A DNA stretch of 7,425 nucleotides, from contig JASHVB010000158.1 in the NCBI GenBank assembly GCA_030039695.1, positions 1 to 7,425 of the forward strand. The letters are read 5' to 3'. The notes beneath the pieces were generated by a model that saw only the letters and a list, made by a program, of their open reading frames with translations, was not told where the DNA came from and ran no database searches. Below are positions 1-6,831 of the stretch, in pieces. Every line of letters begins with the position of its first letter. The stretch's first letter is position 1. A program made the position numbers and the translations under genes. The DNA comes from Acetobacteraceae bacterium (GTDB taxonomy: Bacteria; Pseudomonadota; Alphaproteobacteria; Acetobacterales; Acetobacteraceae).

Positions 1-752
<752 letters not shown>

Positions 753-753
<1 letters not shown>

Positions 754-785
754 AAACCTCGCCTGCGCTGCGTGGGAGAGTTTTT
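753..785. terminator. Probable bidirectional Rho-independent terminator between eno and the hydrolase gene
   Basis: Bases 758-767 pair with 771-780 around a 3-base CTG loop. The pairs are CTC/GAG, one G-A mismatch, then CCTGCG/CGTGGG with two G-U pairs. On the + strand the stem is followed at once by TTTTT (781-785). On the - strand it is followed after one base by TTTT, the complement of AAAA at 753-756. It sits exactly between two convergent stop codons and overlaps both gene ends by a few bases, as expected for a shared terminator. The stem is imperfect and was folded by eye, so its strength is uncertain. Confidence 0.6.
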
Positions 786-1932
786 ACTCATCGAACAGTG
801 TCAAATCGATTACATCGCCCATGCGGTTATAGCCTGCATCGCTGGGGTGCAGGTGATCGCCGCAGTCATACAGCGCTAACATGCGCGACGGCCGTTCCGG
901 ATCGCGCAATCCCGCATCGAAATCCACCACGCCGTCGAACACGCCGCCGTTCCTGATCCAGTCGTTGAACGCCAGCCGCGTCGCCTCGCGCGCCGGTGTC
1001 CAAGCACCGGGCAGGAAGGTCTCGTTTTCGAACCCGGTCAGTGTACAGCCGAGAATCTTGATACCGCCGGCGTGCGCGCGCAGCGCGAACTGCTTCATTC
1101 CGGCAATCATCTGCGCTGCCGTGACTTCCTCCTCCGGCTTGCCCCAGCGGTTGCGCAAATCGTTGGTGCCGAGCATCACAACAACGTGCGTCACGCCAGG
1201 CTGCGCGAGCACGTCGCGGTCGAAGCGCCGCAGGCCGCTGTCGCCGCGCATGTCGTGTAGGATGCGGTTGCCGCCGAGGCCCTGGTTCATGACCCCGAAC
1301 TGCCGGCCACCGCGCGTGATGAGTCGCCGCGCCAACTGATCGGGCCATCGGCAGAAAGCATCGTGTGTCGAGATGTTCGCGTCTGTCAGTGAGTCGCCCA
1401 CACACACAATGCCGCCGACATCCGGGGCCGCGAGCACATCGACACCGCACAGGAAGAACCACTCATCGGTCAGCTTGCCAACCGGCATGGTCGCGTCCGC
1501 GGTGAAATCGCCCGGCGGCGAGATGTAATTGGTCTGCCGCGCATAGCGGCCCGTGATCTGGAACGTGGGTGGAACGTCCTCCGGCAGGTGGAACGTCACC
1601 GCGACGTCGCCCAGCGGCGTGACGCTCAACGACACTGGATCGCTGACGACAAGCGAACCCGCCGGAATGATGGCCCCAGGTGAGCCACCGAAGGTTACGG
1701 TACGGTCAGACCCCGGGACGATACCCGGACCAGAGGCACGCAGCGCCACGTGCGCCGCGCCGATCCGCAGCGGCCGCGCCCCATAGGCGTTGGAGAGCCG
1801 GATGCGCAGACTATCCCCGCCGATGCTGACGCGCGGGTTCATCCGCAGCGTGTGATTGGCGAAGCCGGCGGGACCCTCGGCCGGTGCGGGCGCCGCCGCC
1901 CAGGTGCCGACCCAACGCTCGTTTTTGGGCAT
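784..1932 (-). CDS. SGNH/GDSL-family hydrolase (XynE-like esterase/acylhydrolase)
   Basis: A 382-residue SGNH-fold hydrolase, expected to cleave ester bonds (acetyl or acyl groups) by a Ser-His-Asp mechanism; the substrate cannot be told from sequence. An N-terminal beta-rich region (about 1-165) begins with WVGTWAAAPAP, as in XynE-like proteins. The SGNH domain follows: block I GDSLTD with nucleophile Ser181, block II glycine in NQGLGGNR (about 218), block III GTND (255-258) with Asn257, and block V DHLH with Asp359 and His362. All catalytic blocks are present. The ATG at 1932 is chosen because GAGGT lies 6 bases before it and the conserved WVGTW start follows directly. The frame stays open to 2148, but that extension would overlap the divergent methyltransferase gene and has no domain resemblance. 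No signal peptide is visible from this start, so the enzyme looks cytoplasmic, although several relatives are secreted. The family is sure; the substrate is unknown. Confidence 0.93.
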   Translation of the reverse strand: MPKNERWVGTWAAAPAPAEGPAGFANHTLRMNPRVSIGGDSLRIRLSNAYGARPLRIGAAHVALRASGPGIVPGSDRTVTFGGSPGAIIPAGSLVVSDPVSLSVTPLGDVAVTFHLPEDVPPTFQITGRYARQTNYISPPGDFTADATMPVGKLTDEWFFLCGVDVLAAPDVGGIVCVGDSLTDANISTHDAFCRWPDQLARRLITRGGRQFGVMNQGLGGNRILHDMRGDSGLRRFDRDVLAQPGVTHVVVMLGTNDLRNRWGKPEEEVTAAQMIAGMKQFALRAHAGGIKILGCTLTGFENETFLPGAWTPAREATRLAFNDWIRNGGVFDGVVDFDAGLRDPERPSRMLALYDCGDHLHPSDAGYNRMGDVIDLTLFDE

Positions 1933-2002
1933 GTTGGGACCTCGTATTGTCTTGGACGCGTACGGGGTAGCGTGCCACGGATCGGTCGCGGGGAAAATCC
2001 GC

Positions 2003-2029
2003 GCGCGAGGGCGCATTATCCCATCGCGC
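2003..2029. repeat. Strong inverted repeat in the divergent intergenic region
   Basis: GCGCGAGGG (2003-2011) pairs with CCC-A-TCGCGC (2020-2029) around an 8-base loop, cgcattat. This gives nine base pairs broken by a single bulged A. It lies 22 bases upstream of the methyltransferase start and covers the candidate -10 element of the hydrolase promoter. It could be an operator, or a 5' leader hairpin of the methyltransferase transcript. The repeat is seen directly; its function is inference. Confidence 0.5.
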
Positions 2030-2044
2030 TCTCGGCGACTACAA
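2015..2044 (-). promoter_or_regulatory. Candidate sigma70-type promoter of the hydrolase gene
   Basis: On the - strand, TTGTAG (2044-2039) and GATAAT (2020-2015) are separated by 18 bases. The -10 element matches TATAAT at five of six positions; the -35 element matches only the TTG core. Transcription would begin near 2008, giving a leader of about 75 bases before the ATG at 1932. The -10 lies inside the inverted repeat at 2003-2029. This is a match by eye only. Confidence 0.3.
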
Positions 2045-2051
2045 TTCCGGA

Positions 2052-3278
2052 ATGCCCGATTCGCTGTTCGACACACTGCTGACTGATCGGCGATCCACTG
2101 TGTCGCCCGTCGAGTCAGTCCGCCAATTCCACATGTCCATCCAGCCAACCGTTGAGCGAGACGAGGGCGGCATCCCGTATCTGATCAACGAGTTCTGGAC
2201 ATCCGGCCAACGGCGGGCGCATTCGATCCACGAACTGAGCTATCGCGCCTGTTTCAAGCCGCAGCTTCCCGCCTTTTTCATCGAACGCCTGACCGGTCCT
2301 GGTGACACCGTGCACGATCCCTTCATGGGCCGCGGAACCACACCAATCCAGGCCGCGCTGATGGGGCGGCGACCCGTCGGCAATGACATCAATCCGCTGA
2401 GCATTCTGCTGACGCGGCCACGGCTGAGCCCGCCGACCCTGGCTGAGGTCACGCTGCGGTTGCAGAAAATCGACTGGAATTCAGGAGTGATCGACATTGC
2501 GGACCTGCTCGCCTTTTACAGCGAGAGAACTTTGCGGCATATCTGCGCACTCCGCTGTTGGTTGTTGCAACATGCGCCACTCGACCGCGTTCCTGACCCA
2601 GTCGATGACTGGATCAGGATGGTTGCGCTGAACCGGTTGACCGGACATTCGCCCGGATTTTTCTCGGTCTATACGCTGCCGCCGAACCAGGCGGTGTCGG
2701 CGCGAGCACAGCGCAAGATCAACGATCGGCGGGGACAGACCCCTCCTGATCGCGACGTGATGAAACTAATGTTACGAAAGAGTGCATCGCTGCTGCGCAG
2801 CGGCGGTATGACGGTGCACCCCCCTGCCCTGCTGCTGACTGGGCCGGCGGTCGCAACGCCGGCGATCGAGGACGGTTCGGTCGCATTGGTGGTGACATCG
2901 CCACCGTTCCTCGACGTCGTGCAGTACGCTGAGGACAACTGGCTGCGCTCCTGGTTCGCCGGAATCGATTCAGCCGGCGTCGCCATTGCACGTCACCGCA
3001 CCGAGACGGCCTGGCAGAAGATGGTCCGGCAAACACTGAGTGAGCTCGCACGAGTGGTGCGGCCCCGCGGGCACGTCGCGTTCGAAGTCGGCGAAGTGCG
3101 CGGTGGTCGGGTATTGCTCGAACGCCTGGTGTGGGAAGCTGCCGATGGTCTGCCGTTCGATCGCTTACTCGTCATGGTGAACCAACAGTCATTCACCAAA
3201 ACGGCGAATTGCTGGGGCATCAGCAACAACACAAAGGGTACTAATAGCAACCGAATCGTTGTGCTGCGGCGGCACTAG
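2052..3278 (+). CDS. Orphan DNA methyltransferase (N4-cytosine/N6-adenine, DPFxGxGT...TSPPF type)
   Basis: A 408-residue S-adenosylmethionine-dependent amino-methyltransferase, predicted to modify an exocyclic amino group of adenine or cytosine in DNA. The AdoMet motif I is DPFMGRGTT (89-97), with NDINP (111-115) downstream where the cofactor ribose is bound. The catalytic motif IV is TSPPF (282-286), with Phe in the last position where Tyr is more usual. About 185 residues lie between the motifs, an alpha-like order that leaves room for target recognition there. SPP forms are commoner among N4-cytosine enzymes, but specificity cannot be read from sequence. The segments NEFWTSGQRR (46-55) and NCWGISNNTKGT (386-397) look like the conserved ends of a family of solitary methylases. 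The ATG at 2052 has no clear Shine-Dalgarno sequence; Met28 (base 2133) is an alternative start. No restriction endonuclease gene is adjacent, so a solitary epigenetic role, or RNA as substrate, is possible. Confidence 0.87.
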   Translation: MPDSLFDTLLTDRRSTVSPVESVRQFHMSIQPTVERDEGGIPYLINEFWTSGQRRAHSIHELSYRACFKPQLPAFFIERLTGPGDTVHDPFMGRGTTPIQAALMGRRPVGNDINPLSILLTRPRLSPPTLAEVTLRLQKIDWNSGVIDIADLLAFYSERTLRHICALRCWLLQHAPLDRVPDPVDDWIRMVALNRLTGHSPGFFSVYTLPPNQAVSARAQRKINDRRGQTPPDRDVMKLMLRKSASLLRSGGMTVHPPALLLTGPAVATPAIEDGSVALVVTSPPFLDVVQYAEDNWLRSWFAGIDSAGVAIARHRTETAWQKMVRQTLSELARVVRPRGHVAFEVGEVRGGRVLLERLVWEAADGLPFDRLLVMVNQQSFTKTANCWGISNNTKGTNSNRIVVLRRH

Positions 3279-3360
3279 CGTCAGCAATTTGGGGCCTCTC
3301 GACGCATTCGTCGGCGGCAGGCATGCTGATCGCCTGTGCCAACGCGGCGCGTAGTCGACG

Positions 3361-3582
3361 TTATCCCTGACGCCTTTCTCCGCGAGCGGCAGGGCGCGCG
3401 ATGTTCCGCCGGTTCAAATGGCGACGCAACAGGCCGAACACGAGTACCGCACCCCAGCCGGCAAGCGCCAATTCAAATATATACATTTCGTTGCCATATA
3501 CGCCAGCCGCAAGGAACAAGCCGACTAGGCTGAAGGCGATCATCAGCAATCCGACGATGAGATCGCCGATTTCAATGCCCAT
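3361..3582 (-). CDS. Small two-helix inner-membrane protein of unknown function
   Basis: A 73-residue protein with two predicted membrane segments, about residues 6-28 (rich in L, I, V, A and G) and 34-54, joined by a short loop, GNEMY. A basic tail follows (RRHLNRRNIARPAARGERR), which by the positive-inside rule places both ends in the cytoplasm as a hairpin. I do not recognise a named family and assign no function. The ATG at 3582 is preferred because GGAG lies 6 bases upstream and the hydrophobic protein starts right after it; the frame runs upstream to an ATG at 3648, which would add an Arg-rich, unlikely leader. A perfect FNR-type palindrome centred about 100 bases upstream suggests induction or repression with oxygen. 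It is convergent with the methyltransferase gene. Being short, it could still be a spurious frame, but the ribosome site, hydrophobic pattern and upstream box argue that it is real. Confidence 0.65.
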   Translation of the reverse strand: MGIEIGDLIVGLLMIAFSLVGLFLAAGVYGNEMYIFELALAGWGAVLVFGLLRRHLNRRNIARPAARGERRQG

Positions 3583-3670
3583 GCGCCACTCCACATCAGG
3601 TCTGAAGGCCAGAAAGCGGTCGCGCGATGCCAAGCTCCTGCTACGCAATGTGCGGCCGGGTCAGTACTCA

Positions 3671-3692
3671 GGCATTGATGCAGATCAATGCC
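3671..3692. promoter_or_regulatory. FNR/ANR-type binding site (TTGAT-N4-ATCAA)
   Basis: The site is GGCATTGAT, spacer GCAG, then ATCAATGCC: nine perfectly paired bases on each side. Its core TTGATGCAGATCAA is an exact match to the FNR-family consensus TTGAT-N4-ATCAA (FNR, ANR, FnrL, FixK and DNR relatives). For the - strand gene starting at 3582 it is centred 100 bases upstream. If it works as a class II activator site at -41.5, the -10 hexamer would fall on CACATT (a weak match) and transcription would start near 3640. The match is seen; regulation is inferred. Confidence 0.72.
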
Positions 3693-3803
3693 GGCTCGCG
3701 AGACGGACCACATGACGGCTGCCATAGTCTCGGCCCTGCACCTCTTGGCGAAGCATTGCCAAGGTAAAGCCGGCTGGCGCCCGGACGCGCTCCTACATCG
3801 ATT

Positions 3804-3830
3804 ACAATTTCTTCGTGGCAGAAATGTTGT
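3804..3830. repeat. AT-rich inverted repeat (possible hairpin)
   Basis: ACAATTTCT (3804-3812) pairs with AGAAA-TG-TTGT (3820-3830) around the loop tcgtggc, giving nine pairs with a 2-base bulge. No T run follows on either strand, so it is not an obvious terminator. It may be an operator or chance. Confidence 0.3.
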
Positions 3831-3964
3831 GTTAAAACCATGATATAACCCATTGAACCGCTGAGCCGTTAGAGACCTCTAGCTGCTCCATGGGCGGCAG
3901 CTCCGTCGGGACCGGGAAATCATGACCGCAGGGACGACAATGATCTGTTTCCCTGGCTTTGAAG

Positions 3965-3979
3965 GGACCGAGGCGGTCC
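3965..3979. repeat. Compact perfect hairpin downstream of the beta-propeller gene
   Basis: GGACCG (3965-3970), loop AGG, CGGTCC (3974-3979): a perfect six-pair, GC-rich stem with a 3-base loop, about 95 bases past the stop codon of the - strand gene ending at 4075. On the - strand it is followed by CTTC, not a proper T run. It could end or protect the 3' end of the peroxidase-porin-propeller transcript, but it is not a standard terminator. Confidence 0.4.
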
Positions 3980-4074
3980 GGCGTGAGCCAGGTTGGATCG
4001 ATCTCCCCTTAGGTGCCGGCCCTACGGTGATGGCGGCCAAGCGCCCGAGTGCTACCCGGATCAACTCCGCCGTC

Positions 4075-5226
4075 TCAATGAGCGAGGACCAATGTGTTCA
4101 CGTCGTCCTCCACGTAATAGAACCCGTCGCCCGAGGGGGTCATAGCTATGCCAAAAAGGTCGCCGTTCCCAGGCGGGGTCTGCGCCTGGTCCACATCGAT
4201 CCATTGGGCTCCGAGTTGCTTCCGTGTCGTGGGATCGATCTCCACGACCTCGCCGTTTAGGGCGTTCGTCACCAGGAGGTGACCGTTCGGCGCAATGCAT
4301 AGCGCCAGTGGCCGCTGGAGAAGTCCGCCGTTGGTCACGTCCTGGCCTGTGCCCGCGCTGGTTGTACGGGTCAGCGCGTCGGGAATCGCTGCGACACGGT
4401 TGCCGAGAGCGTCGGAGATGTAGAGCACACCGTTCCCGCTAAGCGCGAGGCCAGTCGGACCGATGATGAACACCCCTTTGTCTGCCTGTTCGCCGAATCC
4501 GTCGCCGATCACTGTCTGATTGGTGGCAACCGGAGGGTTCCCCGGCCGGATAGTGAGCGACAGACGCAATACGGTCGCTTTCTTGACGACTGGGCTGTCA
4601 CCCGTCGGGGCGCCCACGCCAAAACCCGTGTTGCTGATAAAAAGGGTTGCGGTATCGCCGCGATCGACCACTGCCATATTGCCCCACGGGCCGTTGATGT
4701 TAGGGCTTGTGATGGTGCCAGCGACATTGCCGTCTGAATTGAGGATAACCAAGCAACCTTGGCCTTTGGTGGCCGTGGTACCGTCGTTACTGGGCAGACT
4801 CCCCACGATTATCCAACCCGACCTCAGCATCGTCATTGCCGTGGTGAGGCCTACACCACCCGGGCACTGCGCGAGGTGGCGTGGGATGGACGCGAAAAGC
4901 CTCATCGCCTTGGTCGAGGGATTATAGTCGATGATCGTAGTTCCTAGTCCCTGGAGATTACCATCGTTGTTAAAATTGTCGACCAACACATCACCTTTCT
5001 GAATCTTCCCAGTGGAGACCGGGGCGACATAGATCGCGTAAGGGTTCACATCCCCGTTGGCGGGAATAGTTGAAGTGAGCGTGGTATGCCGGTGGATGGT
5101 CTGAAGATATCCCGCGCGGCCTTGGGCATTCGCACCGTGAGGCAGACCGCCAAGCGCGAGCGCCACCGGCAAGAGCAAGGACGCCGTGCGCACCGGTCGC
5201 ATGCGGCGATTGTGCCAGAATTTCAT
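4075..5226 (-). CDS. Secreted beta-propeller-like (NHL-type repeat) protein of unknown function
   Basis: A 383-residue exported protein. The N-terminus has basic residues (NRRMRPVR), a hydrophobic stretch (about 15-28) and a likely signal peptidase I site after ANA (Ala34). The mature part is built of repeated strand patterns with Gly-Asn/Asp turns, as in six-bladed NHL or SMP-30-like propellers: around 60-80 (NPYAIYVAP), 137-160 (SGWIIVGS), 170-180 (GPWGNMAVV), 256-280 (GPTGLALSGNGVLYISDALGN), 305-330 (PLALCIAPNGHLLVTN) and 369-383 (GIAMTPSGDGFYYVEDD). The repeats suggest a binding or scaffold protein, or a lactonase-like hydrolase, but no catalytic residues can be assigned. The ATG at 5226 is chosen because AAGGAGA precedes it at good spacing and the signal peptide follows directly. 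It lies 104 bases after the porin gene on the same strand, with an intercistronic hairpin between them. Two mature Cys (near 121 and 148) could form a disulfide. Confidence 0.83.
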   Translation of the reverse strand: MKFWHNRRMRPVRTASLLLPVALALGGLPHGANAQGRAGYLQTIHRHTTLTSTIPANGDVNPYAIYVAPVSTGKIQKGDVLVDNFNNDGNLQGLGTTIIDYNPSTKAMRLFASIPRHLAQCPGGVGLTTAMTMLRSGWIIVGSLPSNDGTTATKGQGCLVILNSDGNVAGTITSPNINGPWGNMAVVDRGDTATLFISNTGFGVGAPTGDSPVVKKATVLRLSLTIRPGNPPVATNQTVIGDGFGEQADKGVFIIGPTGLALSGNGVLYISDALGNRVAAIPDALTRTTSAGTGQDVTNGGLLQRPLALCIAPNGHLLVTNALNGEVVEIDPTTRKQLGAQWIDVDQAQTPPGNGDLFGIAMTPSGDGFYYVEDDVNTLVLAH

Positions 5227-5269
5227 CGATCTTCTCCTTTGGACTGAGTGGTAGGCTTCTCTGCTCCAC

Positions 5270-5295
5270 GGCAATAACAGCGACTCGCCATTGCC
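5270..5295 (-). repeat. Intercistronic hairpin between porin and propeller genes
   Basis: GGCAAT (5270-5275) pairs with ATTGCC (5290-5295), with an inner GCG/CGC pairing (5280-5282 with 5286-5288). It begins about 35 bases past the porin stop codon and is not followed by a T run, so it resembles an intercistronic stabilising or partial-stop hairpin more than a terminator. Confidence 0.4.
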
Positions 5296-5330
5296 AGATC
5301 CGTTGGGTTGCGGACGACCAAGGAAGGACC

Positions 5331-6785
5331 TCAGAAAGTGACGGTAGTGCGAACACCAAGGACGGCTGCGTCATGGACGCGGGTGGTGGGATTATTGGGG
5401 TTCGGAATCCCTGCGCCTGGGTTGAAGATGTACTGGAAATCCGGCTGAATGACCCACCAGGGTGCAGCTTGGAACTGGTACGTCAGCTCAAGAAAGGTCT
5501 CCGTGCTGCGGACAGGAAGGGGCGAGCCGGTGAAGAAGGCGGTCTGTTGATCGAGCGCACTAACCGCCGAACTAACCTTGACGATGCCAAAGCCAAGCCC
5601 GAGCGAGTCATTGTCACGTCCTGGGAGAGGATCGCTGAGAACAAAGCCGCCATTGGCACTGAACGTAAGAAAGTTCTGCGGGGCGGGTGCACCCATGGCA
5701 CGCAGAAAAACGCCGAGTGAGCGGGAGCTCCCTGGGGCCTCGCGCCAAACCATCTGATCCATCACGCCATAGAAACTGTAGTTGCCATGATGCAGCGCGG
5801 CGATCCCGGTACTGTACGGATTTGCGAGCGAGAGGCCGGTATTGTCGAATTCCTGATCAGGGAACGATGCTGTGTCGTACCAGAAGCCGAGCTTATAGGT
5901 GCCGGGCAGGCCGCTCGATCCGGTCCCGTAGTCCATCTGACCCAGCGAGGGTTGGTTGATGGCGTATTGCACCTCCGCAATGACCAATGCGCCGGTATCG
6001 AGATTGAACCTCGTGCCGCCAGCATCCAAGGATTGCGGGTCGTTGTGGAAGGGGCCACCAGGTGGATTGTCGTCAAATACGCCGGTGAGGATTGTGAGGT
6101 TAGGTGTTGGCTTACCACGCAGACGTACGCCGAGTGACGAAAGCGGATAGGCTGGGCCGCCGGCATAGAGATTAGTGGAGGGCAGTGCGGGCCAACCCAT
6201 CATCGTGTTAATGAAGGTACCGCTGTATTTGCTGACTATGAACTCCTGGTCCAGGCTTTGCTGACCTAGCTTGATATCAAAACGTCCGTCCAGGAAGGAC
6301 TGATCATACCAAAGTTCCCAGAGTCGCGTTGCATTCTCCGCTTCGTTACCGTTCGTCGTCTGGATGGTCCCGAGATAGGAAGCGTCAAAATTGTTGTTCC
6401 CGTGGATCTGCAAGGCACTCACGTTGAAGGTGCCGCCGGGGAGGCCAAAGGCTTTGCCGGTATCGAGCTGCAGCGTGACTGTGGTCAATCCCTGCACGGT
6501 CGCGCCCTGCTTAATCCCGCCTGATACATTGCCGAGCAGGGTCTCGGCATCCGTAATGCTTAGAGTGATTCCATGGTTGCCGAGTACGTCCCTGAGGCCG
6601 CCCATGCTACCGAGCAGATTGGTACGGGAAGGCGCAAAGAGACCGGTAAAGAAGTCGGGAGAGGCCGACTCCGGTGCCTGCTCTGATGCAACGATCGGCG
6701 CAGCGCTCTGAGCCAGAGCGGGCAGACCCCAAGCCACAGCTCCAACGCTGAGGAGGTGTCGTAGCAGACGTCTGGAGCAGATCAT
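5331..6785 (-). CDS. OprB-family outer-membrane carbohydrate-type porin
   Basis: A 484-residue beta-barrel porin of the carbohydrate-selective OprB family (Pfam family name from memory), expected to let sugars or other small solutes through the outer membrane. A signal peptide is clear: MICSRRLLRH, then a hydrophobic core, with cleavage after ALA (Ala25). The mature protein shows the family pattern: DVLGNHGITLSITD (66-79), alternating barrel strands, FLDGRFDIKLGQQSLDQEF (164-182), the WPALPSTNLYAGGPAYP region (198-214) and GVRLR. It ends in TVTF; a C-terminal Phe is the usual outer-membrane assembly signal. Length fits the family. The ATG at 6785 is selected by the signal peptide; its ribosome site is weak (GAGA, about 11 bases upstream) and lies in a small hairpin. 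The gene begins 46 bases after the peroxidase stop codon, which suggests co-transcription. The true solute is unknown; despite the family name it need not be a sugar in this context. Confidence 0.93.
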   Translation of the reverse strand: MICSRRLLRHLLSVGAVAWGLPALAQSAAPIVASEQAPESASPDFFTGLFAPSRTNLLGSMGGLRDVLGNHGITLSITDAETLLGNVSGGIKQGATVQGLTTVTLQLDTGKAFGLPGGTFNVSALQIHGNNNFDASYLGTIQTTNGNEAENATRLWELWYDQSFLDGRFDIKLGQQSLDQEFIVSKYSGTFINTMMGWPALPSTNLYAGGPAYPLSSLGVRLRGKPTPNLTILTGVFDDNPPGGPFHNDPQSLDAGGTRFNLDTGALVIAEVQYAINQPSLGQMDYGTGSSGLPGTYKLGFWYDTASFPDQEFDNTGLSLANPYSTGIAALHHGNYSFYGVMDQMVWREAPGSSRSLGVFLRAMGAPAPQNFLTFSANGGFVLSDPLPGRDNDSLGLGFGIVKVSSAVSALDQQTAFFTGSPLPVRSTETFLELTYQFQAAPWWVIQPDFQYIFNPGAGIPNPNNPTTRVHDAAVLGVRTTVTF

Positions 6786-6795
6786 TGTGGGTTTA

Positions 6796-6808
6796 TCTCG
6801 GTACGAGA
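6796..6808. repeat. Small inverted repeat at the porin ribosome-binding region
   Basis: TCTCG-GTA-CGAGA is a perfect 5-pair inverted repeat with a 3-base spacer, ending about 10 bases before the porin ATG on the - strand. The only purine-rich candidate ribosome site (CGAGA) is one arm, so folding could mask it. The repeat is short and may be chance. Confidence 0.3.
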
Positions 6809-6831
6809 ATGGGGGGGAAATCGTGGTATCG

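Larger units (their letters stand above)
3583..4074. other. Intergenic region without a convincing gene
   Basis: About 490 bases lie between the start of the small membrane protein gene and the end of the beta-propeller gene; both genes are on the - strand. Short open frames occur on both strands, but none has a recognisable protein sequence or a good ribosome site. What can be seen is an FNR-type palindrome at 3671-3692 and inverted repeats at 3804-3830, 3881-3902, 3914-3953 and 3965-3979. The stretch around 3801-3850 is richer in A and T than its surroundings. Confidence 0.6.

Noticed and set aside
1933..2148. N-terminal extension of the hydrolase frame to an ATG at 2148
   Set aside because: It has no domain resemblance, overlaps the divergent methyltransferase gene, and a good ribosome site sits before the ATG at 1932.
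2052..3278. Restriction-modification system
   Set aside because: The neighbours are a GDSL hydrolase and a tiny membrane protein; no endonuclease-like gene is present.
3279..3360. Possible terminator hairpin (CAGGC/GCCTG) between the methyltransferase and small membrane genes
   Set aside because: Only a five-pair stem with a 9-base loop and no T run; too weak to call.
3583..3648. Longer start for the small membrane protein at 3648
   Set aside because: The extra 22 residues are Arg-rich and unlikely; the ATG at 3582 has GGAG at proper spacing and leads straight into the membrane helix.
3668..3853. 61-residue open frame on the - strand over the FNR box
   Set aside because: No recognisable sequence, and it lies across the palindrome and probable promoter of the small gene.
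3922..4260. 112-residue open frame on the + strand
   Set aside because: It runs antisense into the beta-propeller gene, with unstructured composition and no ribosome site.
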